39,450 nucleotides of DNA from Verrucomicrobiales bacterium (GTDB lineage: Bacteria > Verrucomicrobiota > Verrucomicrobiia > Verrucomicrobiales > V1-33): assembly GCA_947460575.1 (NCBI GenBank), contig CANHIJ010000028.1, positions 1-39,450 on the forward strand, written 5' to 3'. This document shows, in pieces, positions 35,401 to 39,450 of the stretch. How positions within the stretch are numbered: position 1 is the stretch's first letter; every line of letters starts with the position of its first letter. A program made the translations under genes and the position numbers. The notes under the pieces were generated by a model that saw only the letters and a list, made by a program, of their open reading frames with translations, did no database searches and had not been told where the DNA came from.

Positions 35401-36044
35401 CCGGCGCCTCCGCCGTCATTCCCCGCCGCACTGCCGCCTTCGCCAAGCGCTACCCCAACATCGCCACCCTACCCGAATTCTACCAACCCGGCGCCAACCA
35501 ACTCAACAACCGCGGCGAAACCCTCACCCTCGCCGACGCCGTCGGAGCCCCCATCAAACAATTCGCCTACGACGCCGCCCCCCCCTGGCCCGCCATCTCC
35601 TCCACCGGCGGCCCCACCCTCGTCCTCGTCGCCCCCGCCCTCAACCCCGACCCCAGCCAAGCCCTCCACTGGCGCGCTTCCCTCTCCCCCCTCGGCAGCC
35701 CCGGCAGCACCGACGCCACCCCCCCACCGGCCAATCCCAACGCCGACGACGACCGCAACGGCGTCCCCAACCTCCTCCAATACGCCTTCGGACCCCGCGG
35801 CGCCCTCTCCCCGCCCACCCCCTCCCCAGACCGCCTAACCGCCGAAATCACCTTCCCCCGCGCCCCCGGCAGCGACGCCCTCGCCACCCTCGAATCAAGC
35901 CCCACCCTCGAAAACTGGTCCCCCGCTCCCGCCACCCTCACCCAGCGCATCCTCGGCCCCGACGGCAGCGAAACCCTCACCCTCCGCACCACCCTCCCCC
36001 CAGGTGCCCGCCGCTTCCTCCGCCTCCGCCTCTCCACCCGCTGA
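29403..36044 (+). CDS. giant secreted lamin-tail / CotH-like multidomain protein
   Basis: A 2213-aa exported protein. Layout: signal peptide (1-20); lamin-tail domain 1 (22-170, FNELNYHPA...GEWLELHN, DLSGWSL); domain A (180-425); F5/8-type-C-like beta domain (432-597); domain B (605-768); a PA14/jellyroll-like unit (780-890, ALNDGAIFYLNGIECHRVNL); a degenerate lamin-tail (895-1000); lamin-tail 2 (1014-1175, INEIMYQHAP...EEWIELYN); a carbohydrate-binding-like region (1185-1330); and a CotH kinase-like region (about 1457-1845) with VNLDRSSYGRG and MLPWDHDF (Asp1749, Asp1751). It ends with lamin-tail 3 (1935-2100, ISEINYNP...FEFIELRN) and a terminal module with NGVPNLLQYAFG and RRFLRLRLSTR. CotH relatives can be secreted or spore-coat protein kinases; activity here is unproven. 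Codons are almost all C-ending. Confidence 0.88.
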   Translation: MKTRPLLAALLLAAGCPARAFDSVVAFNELNYHPASAASGGEWLELHNQQGVDVDLSGWSLTSGVDYRFPEGTVIPGKGYLVVAANPSARPGALGPWTGQLSNGGETVRLRDNNDRLMDEISYGDGGDWPLAPDGSGATLCKRQEDLSSETSEAWTFSPQQGGSPGALNFPPPAAPRTLTAVDLRSFWHYLNTGSDPGPTWKTIGFPDQVAPWQIGQACFGFGPSQVYQPGTPLLSSGVWDQKSWTSDGDSGLAESGTYTHKIALNRPTSVLAINGLTFDSPGSEVRSGPTWSLSGADASFINNGSGSGANNLPASSGSRDLCTEFFYGASDNGQSRLTLSGLTPGQAYQARFYAVGFGAAGDRLIALTPSDTGTPFLCDENAPGSGNGHVLSYRYTAPSSGAITFAFLPVIAGSTWHHYAFSNQTAARAPQEREIVGVQAAAFSSQLTASNRPATATVDGSGLSSGQHGISPSGTMWLTTGTIASPSDPLPAEITWDLGANVDLSSLHLWNYNEAASGLTSRGSRLVEILTAATPGGPFTSQGTFTLFKASGRITEPGQHLALPVPNVRQVKCLISANHGASSQLVGLSEIKFYQEGGAGTTTPLPYRETIATLYNTGTAPDRSPLPAGAPDPHYANPADPAPLLAMAPNAAWLANDSASRFISPASSGNDSVPAGTFTYRTTADFTDYDPATAQIRVSFAADNSLDLVKLNGATVTGLSGAGFASYLGPFTLPGPFLPGPNQFDFQWTNAGTTPNPGGLRLRWDATAAARFTRTTLAANPPTTWFRQSFTLNSIPGSTWTGSLTHALNDGAIFYLNGIECHRVNLSGTPSASSLADAPVPYPFFSNPIPIPSGFLQEGENILAVELHQAAPNSPDALFGCSLVATSTPPSLTANALKLDKIASALATAFGLDLRNFSPNPLNLSGYHLLSSSGAAYSLTGSLAPGAWLSLSDAALGFRPLDGAKLFLLGPGDAILDAAIVKNRPQARTPSGTWQTPLAHQPGAPATFAVPDSIVINEIMYQHAPRFLPSGSTPNPEEWIELYNRSAAPVDLSGWQLRGGIAFDFAATTLPPGGFLVIAQDPAALAAKFPAISVLGPFSGTLSNRGDRLRLLDPNGNTADEVAYQTSGRWDQRADGRGSSLELRHPNADNALPESWAASDEGHQSTWQSFSWTGTGAAFPGTNNPTLYNELILGLLNDGTCLVDDLSVKEVSAGNRELIQNGSFSSGTADTWRLLGNHGIHGRSLVVDDPSSPGNKVLEIAATGATEHMHNHCETTLKAGSTFVTLNASSTYTISFRARWVSGCPRLNARLYFNRLARTVLLPMPENTGTPGAPNSRWIPNPGPSLSLLQHLPAVPAADTPVTVSLRAADPDGMGPVNLRWRRDGASLWNTIPLSGGPTYAALLPGQPAGTLVEFYIEASDAAATAATARFPAASALVKWDDGSAPLTPGHRFRLLMTTANANLMHEPSNVMSNDSLPATVIYRDSEVFYQARCRLKSSERGRLADIRLGFAVDFDPLQPFRGKQLTVNLDRSSYGRGTTGSGYGQSDLFNWHFFNKAGGVPSMYNDLVYLVSPRPAHTGSAQLTMAEFNDPYLDGQWDHGGATPTFKYELIYYPTTTVGGTREGLKIPQPDDVLPVSVGQIGTGTNIAFPPLSLPDKEPYRWNFLIQNARSDDDYSRIIDLNTVFRQTGPTYLANLPKIIDVDQWLRTFAALSLAGIGDHYSTAGGGWHNLKLYQRNDGRILMLPWDHDFVSEAYNAPVVRAPDLSKMIAANPAWHRAFYGHLLDIMARSFNPTYLRPWTTHYQTYTTTGGNWAELADYTAQRRTFVLADAATQYPKVPFAITTNSGANFTTAEASLALAGTAWVDVRSLRIQGSSEPLPLLWTSRNAWKITLPIAPGPNPFIIEALDFSGAILATDSLVITGSGTTVPASPENLVISEINYNPAPPSETESAAGFTDNNDFEFIELRNIASSPILLTGVHFSDGIQWSAPSGATLLPGASAVIPRRTAAFAKRYPNIATLPEFYQPGANQLNNRGETLTLADAVGAPIKQFAYDAAPPWPAISSTGGPTLVLVAPALNPDPSQALHWRASLSPLGSPGSTDATPPPANPNADDDRNGVPNLLQYAFGPRGALSPPTPSPDRLTAEITFPRAPGSDALATLESSPTLENWSPAPATLTQRILGPDGSETLTLRTTLPPGARRFLRLRLSTR

Positions 36045-36133
36045 GGCGCCCCCCCCAACGCCCTTTTTAGTTAAGCGATTGTAAAAGTCCTCCCCACCCG
36101 CGCCGCTTGCGCCATAGTCCCTGTCTTCCGCCT

Positions 36134-36844
36134 ATGTCCTCCGCGCCCGCTCGCATCCTCCTCATCGACGACGACCGCAAGCTCTGCCGCCTGGTGCGCG
36201 ACTACCTCACCCCCATGGGCTACGCCGTCGAACCCGTCCACGACGGCGCCGAGGGCGCCAAACTCGCCCTCGCCGAACCCTGGGACGCCATCATTCTCGA
36301 CGTCATGCTCCCAGGCCTCGACGGCCTCGAAGTCCTCCGCCGCCTCCGCCAAACCTCCGCCGTCCCCGTCCTCATGCTCACCGCCCGCAGCGACGAAGCC
36401 GATCGCATCGTCGGCCTCGAGTTAGGCGCCGACGACTACCTCCCCAAAACCTTCTCCCCCCGCGAACTCCTCGCCCGCCTCCGCGCCGTCCTCCGCCGCG
36501 CCCAAGGCACCAACCTCCCCGGACCCGAACCCCTCACCGAAATCTCCGTCCAAGACCTCAAAATTCAAGTCGAAGCCCGCTCCGCCACCCTCTCCGGCGA
36601 ACCCCTCGTCCTCACCCCCGTCGAATTCGAACTCCTCCTCGTCCTCGCCCGCGCCAAAGGCCGCGTCAAAAGCCGCGAACAACTCGTCGACGAAATCCGC
36701 GACCGCGCATACGAAGTCTTCGACCGCTCCGTCGACGTCCACATCTCCGCCCTCCGCCGCAAACTCGGCGACGACGCCAAGGAACCGCGCTACATCCGCA
36801 CCCTCCGCGCCGCCGGCTACATGATGATGGAATCCGCCCCATGA
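36134..36844 (+). CDS. OmpR/CpxR-family response regulator
   Basis: A 236-aa DNA-binding response regulator. The receiver domain has the acidic pair IDDDRK (11-16), phosphoacceptor Asp56 in ILDVMLPG, the Thr of MLTAR and Lys105 in DDYLPKTF. The usual Lys-Pro is Lys-Thr here. The C-terminal winged-helix domain has LTPVEFELL, VKSREQLVDEI, RSVDVHISALRRKLG and IRTLRAAGYM. ATG 36134 starts at the receiver; an upstream start adds nine unrelated residues. Its stop overlaps the kinase start (ATGA), so the two are translationally coupled. By analogy with CpxR it may answer envelope stress, an inference only. Confidence 0.92.
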   Translation: MSSAPARILLIDDDRKLCRLVRDYLTPMGYAVEPVHDGAEGAKLALAEPWDAIILDVMLPGLDGLEVLRRLRQTSAVPVLMLTARSDEADRIVGLELGADDYLPKTFSPRELLARLRAVLRRAQGTNLPGPEPLTEISVQDLKIQVEARSATLSGEPLVLTPVEFELLLVLARAKGRVKSREQLVDEIRDRAYEVFDRSVDVHISALRRKLGDDAKEPRYIRTLRAAGYMMMESAP

Positions 36845-38409
36845 AACCCGGCCTACCCCTCTCCCTCCGCCTCCTCCTCGGCGTCTTCCTCAATTTCCTC
36901 CTCCTCGGCGCCCTTGGCTGGGCCCTCTTCCAAGGCCAATTCGGACTCGGCCTCGACACCCTCCTCGCCAGCCGCGCCGGCGACCGCCTCCAAAGCATGG
37001 CCGAAGTCCTCGGCGGCGAACTCGCCCGCACCCCCAAAGCCGATTGGGACGCCGTCCTCGCCCGCAGCGCCGCCGCCTACGAACTCCAACTCCTTGTCCT
37101 CCGCCCCGACGGTCAACGCTGGGCCGGTGAAGCCCTCGAGGTCCCCCCCGAAGTCCGCCAGCGCCTCGGCGACCGCCCCCCCGGCGACTTCCGCCCCAAC
37201 TCCCGCCGCGATCCCAGCCGCGAACCCGGCCGCCCCCCCGAATTTCGCCCCTCCTCAGACCCCCTCCCCGACCCAAAACCCTCCCCCGCCAGCGACGCCC
37301 CTCCCCCGGAACGCGAGCGCGGCGGCCCCCCCCCGCCCAACCCCAACGACCCCCGCCGCGGCCCCGGCGGCCGCCGCCCCCGCTTCCTGCTCCGCGCCGG
37401 CACCCCCCCGCAATACTGGGCCGGCCTCGCCCTCCCCGGTCTCACCAACCCCGAAGGCCGCCCCGTCGGCGCCATCCTCCTCGCGGTCGCCTCCAGCCTC
37501 ACCGCCGGCGGCTGGGTCCTCGACCCCCTCCCCTGGCTCCTCGGCGGCTTTGGCGCCGTCCTCCTCTCCCTCCTCCTCTGGTACCCCCTCGTCCGCGGCC
37601 TCACCCGCTCCATCCGCGCCATGACCCACGCCACCGAACGCCTCGCCGAAGGCCAATTCGACGTCTCCGTCCCCGTCGACCGCCGCGACGAACTCGGCCG
37701 CCTCGGCACCGCCATCAACCACCTCTCCCATCGCCTCCAACACTTCGTTCACGGCCAGCGCCGCTTCCTCGGCGACATCGCCCACGAACTCTGCAGCCCC
37801 CTCGCCCGCATGCAACTCGGCGCCTCTCTCATCCAGCGCGAAGCCACCCCCGCCCAGCGCGAACGCATCGAAGACGTCCGCGAAGAAGTCGTTCTCATGA
37901 CCCGCCTCGTCGACGAACTCCTCACCTTCTCCAAAGTCGGCCTCCAATCCCGCACCGCCACCCTCCAGACGGTCAACCTCGCCGCCCTCGCCCGCCAAGT
38001 CGCCGACCGCGAAGCCGCCCCTCCCCACTCCCTCTCCATCGATATCCCCGACTCCCTCGCCGCCCTCGCCGAACCAGACCTCCTCGCCCGCGCCGTCGCC
38101 AATCTCCTTCGCAACGCCCTCCGCTACGCCGCCACCGCCGGCCCCATCCTCCTCACCGCCCACGCCCAGGGCCATCACGCCATCCTCTCCGTCGCTGACC
38201 ACGGCCCCGGCGTCCCCGAAAGCGAACTCGACCGCATCTTCGAACCCTTCTACCGCCCCGATACCGCCCGCACCCGTGAAGCCGGCGGCACCGGCCTCGG
38301 CCTCGCCATCGTCCGCACCTGCGTCGCCGCCTGCCAAGGCACCGTCGCCGCTCACCTCCGCCAACCCTCCGGCCTCCTGGTCCAAATCCGCCTCCAACTC
38401 GCCAAATAA
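36841..38409 (+). CDS. CpxA-like HAMP sensor histidine kinase
   Basis: A 522-aa inner-membrane sensor kinase, partner of the overlapping regulator. TM1 is at 8-30 and the periplasmic sensor spans about 31-230. The sensor has a compact N-terminal part and a Pro/Arg/Asp-rich low-complexity stretch (about 110-182). TM2 is at about 231-250, then a HAMP domain (RGLTRSIRAMTHATERLAEGQFDV). The H-box GDIAHELCSPLARMQ carries His315, the N-box is LLRNALRYA, G1 is DHGPGVPE, the F-box is FEPFYR and G2 is GGTGLGLAIV. The H-box resembles CpxA (DISHELRTPLTRLQ) but has CS in place of the usual RT. Codons end almost always in C. Confidence 0.92.
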   Translation: MKPGLPLSLRLLLGVFLNFLLLGALGWALFQGQFGLGLDTLLASRAGDRLQSMAEVLGGELARTPKADWDAVLARSAAAYELQLLVLRPDGQRWAGEALEVPPEVRQRLGDRPPGDFRPNSRRDPSREPGRPPEFRPSSDPLPDPKPSPASDAPPPERERGGPPPPNPNDPRRGPGGRRPRFLLRAGTPPQYWAGLALPGLTNPEGRPVGAILLAVASSLTAGGWVLDPLPWLLGGFGAVLLSLLLWYPLVRGLTRSIRAMTHATERLAEGQFDVSVPVDRRDELGRLGTAINHLSHRLQHFVHGQRRFLGDIAHELCSPLARMQLGASLIQREATPAQRERIEDVREEVVLMTRLVDELLTFSKVGLQSRTATLQTVNLAALARQVADREAAPPHSLSIDIPDSLAALAEPDLLARAVANLLRNALRYAATAGPILLTAHAQGHHAILSVADHGPGVPESELDRIFEPFYRPDTARTREAGGTGLGLAIVRTCVAACQGTVAAHLRQPSGLLVQIRLQLAK

Positions 38410-38498
38410 CCCCCACCGAACAGCCCCAGCCGCCCCACCAGCCCGCGGCCGTCGCTCATGGTTTATCAATTGTGAAGATAAATAAATTTCAATAATAA

Positions 38499-38573
38499 GA
38501 AAAAACGGCATGCCTACTTGACATAACGGCCTTCGCCGCCTGATTATCGAAGCCGCCATAAGGCATGCTTTTT
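38499..38573 (+). terminator. two-step hairpin with T-tract, terminator or small RNA end
   Basis: Outer stem GCATGCCT (38508-38515) pairs with AGGCATGC (38561-38568). Inner stem CGGCCTTCG (38527-38535) pairs with CGAAGCCG (38548-38555) with one bulge. TTTTT follows at 38569-38573, and an A run (38500-38505) precedes, so it could terminate in both directions. It lies ~100 bases after the kinase stop, far for an operon terminator. Directly upstream is the AT-rich island, so a short RNA with this hairpin as its 3' end is an alternative. Confidence 0.5.
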
Positions 38574-38629
38574 GAGTGTCGACATTGGCGCTCCCCCAGC
38601 CCTGTCCCACTACGCATTCAACAAAACAT

Positions 38630-38669
38630 AGCTGTCGTCCTCCTTCCGCAGTTGTCGTCCCCTCTCCGC
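38630..38669. repeat. two 20-bp imperfect tandem repeats upstream of the RCC1 gene
   Basis: AGCTGTCGTCCTCCTTCCGC (38630-38649) and AGTTGTCGTCCCCTCTCCGC (38650-38669) match at 16 of 20 positions, 15 bases before the ATG at 38684. They might be regulator sites or simply a pyrimidine-rich leader duplication. Confidence 0.55.
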
Positions 38670-38683
38670 TCTTTCCTTTTTCC

Positions 38684-39450
38684 ATGAAGTCCTCCTCATC
38701 CGCTCTCGGTCTCGCTCCTGCCCCTCGCCGCGCCCCTTGGATCTTCCTGGCTCTTAGCCTCCTCCCCCACGCCGGGGCCGCGGACATGCTCGCCACCGGC
38801 AACCACCAGTTTGGTCAATCTTCAGCTCCGCTCGCCGCGTCCCAGGCCTCCAGCGTCGTCGCCGGTTGGGACTTCAATCTCGCCATCGACGCTGAGGGCA
38901 ACATCGTCGGTTGGGGCCGCGCCGAAGGCGGCCGCACCTCCCCTCCCCCCGACCTCGGACGCGTTCTCTCCCTCTCCGCGGGCATGACCCACACCTTAGC
39001 CGTCCTCCCCGACGGTCAAATCACCGGCTGGGGCGGCAATACCGACGGCGTCCTCGACGTCCCGGCCCACTTGCCCCCCGCCCTTACCGTCGCCGCCGGG
39101 GCCTTCCACAGCCTCGCCCTCCTCCAAGACGGCACCGTCGCCGCCTGGGGCTTTAAGGGCAATCAGCGCACCCAACCACCCGCCGACCTCCGCAAAGTCA
39201 TCGCCATCGCCGCCGGTCGCGACCACAGCCTCGCCCTCAAAGCCGACGGCACCGTCGTCGCCTGGGGCCTCAACGACATGGGCCAATCCCAGGTCCCCGT
39301 AGGCCTCGACCAAGTCGTCGCCATCGCCGCCGGCGCCTCCCACAGCCTCGCCCTCCGCCGCGACGGCACTGTCGTCGCCTGGGGCGACCGCGAATTCAAC
39401 CAAGCCAGCGTCCCCTCCGACCTCCGCGACGTCGTCGCCATCGCCGCCGG
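38684..39450 (+). CDS. secreted RCC1-repeat protein (partial, 3' end missing)
   Basis: ATG 38684 opens a frame that runs off the window after 255 codons. A signal peptide-like N-terminus (PRRAPWIFLALSLLPHAGAAD) is followed by at least five RCC1-type beta-propeller repeats of about 39-41 residues, each with an AAG..HSLAL...DGTVVAWG pattern (for example AAGRDHSLALKADGTVVAWG). The visible part would be most of one seven-bladed propeller. Long extracellular proteins of this kind are common in Verrucomicrobia and often carry extra domains beyond the repeats, which cannot be seen here. Function is likely protein or glycan binding. The leader is strictly pyrimidine-rich, without Shine-Dalgarno. Confidence 0.85.
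   Translation, partial: MKSSSSALGLAPAPRRAPWIFLALSLLPHAGAADMLATGNHQFGQSSAPLAASQASSVVAGWDFNLAIDAEGNIVGWGRAEGGRTSPPPDLGRVLSLSAGMTHTLAVLPDGQITGWGGNTDGVLDVPAHLPPALTVAAGAFHSLALLQDGTVAAWGFKGNQRTQPPADLRKVIAIAAGRDHSLALKADGTVVAWGLNDMGQSQVPVGLDQVVAIAAGASHSLALRRDGTVVAWGDREFNQASVPSDLRDVVAIAA

Larger units (their letters stand above)
38410..38683. other. intergenic region with AT-rich island and structured element
   Basis: 274 bases between the kinase stop and the RCC1 gene start. A sharply AT-rich island (about 38458-38505) is followed by a long imperfect hairpin with T-tract and, close to the next ATG, by two 20-bp imperfect tandem repeats (all listed separately). No ORF is credible. Confidence 0.6.

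Noticed and set aside
37255..38802. Long minus-strand open frame opposite the sensor kinase and intergenic region
   Set aside because: Shadow of C-ending codons; Glu/Gly/Ala-rich with no domain motifs.

Overview
The window is GC-rich chromosomal DNA of a Gram-negative bacterium, most likely a member of the Verrucomicrobiota. This rests on the combination of LPS export and Kdo genes, paired PilT ATPases, a VKOR/DsbA fusion, a very large lamin-tail/CotH protein, and several secreted proteins ending in the same C-terminal module (a residual 'FFRLR'-type end) that I associate with that phylum. No rRNA, tRNA, CRISPR array, transposase, integrase or phage gene was seen. Gene order and content look like ordinary chromosome with a secreted-protein-rich right half.

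Left part (1-9.8 kb): the tail of a secreted protein, a small hypothetical ORF, a VKOR-thioredoxin disulfide-forming protein, an operon-like minus-strand run (DUF883-like protein, small membrane protein, two PilT-type ATPases), then a plus-strand pair (SET-domain methyltransferase and an AEC-family carrier whose frame has no ATG/GTG/TTG at the expected start), a UvrD/PcrA helicase and a divergent aquaporin.

Middle (9.8-17.1 kb): a continuous minus-strand run reading kdsA, lptC-like, lptA-like, lptB, hpf, leuD, esterase/SMP-30 fusion, secreted hypothetical. The first five form an LPS-export cluster comparable to the enterobacterial kdsC-lptC-lptA-lptB-rpoN-hpf order, but without rpoN and with kdsA at its head. 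tyrS is divergent from it.

Right part (17.3-39.45 kb): tyrS, a secreted alkaline-phosphatase-fold phosphodiesterase, a DUF3024 protein, an orphan 2-oxoacid dehydrogenase E2, an SbcD/SbcC-like nuclease-ATPase pair without a zinc hook, then two divergently transcribed giant secreted proteins (1063 and 2213 aa) that share two domain types, a CpxR/CpxA-like two-component system and the start of a secreted RCC1-repeat protein cut by the window edge.

Global traits visible by eye: few start codons have a purine-rich Shine-Dalgarno sequence and many are preceded by pyrimidine-rich leaders. From roughly 13 kb onward the plus strand is C-rich whichever way the genes run (plus genes end codons in C, the minus SbcC-like gene ends them in G). 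The most credible 'second look' items are the shared modules of the two giant secreted proteins, the four-protein C-terminal module, the hookless SbcCD-like pair, the atypical LptA, and a structured intergenic element at 38.5 kb.
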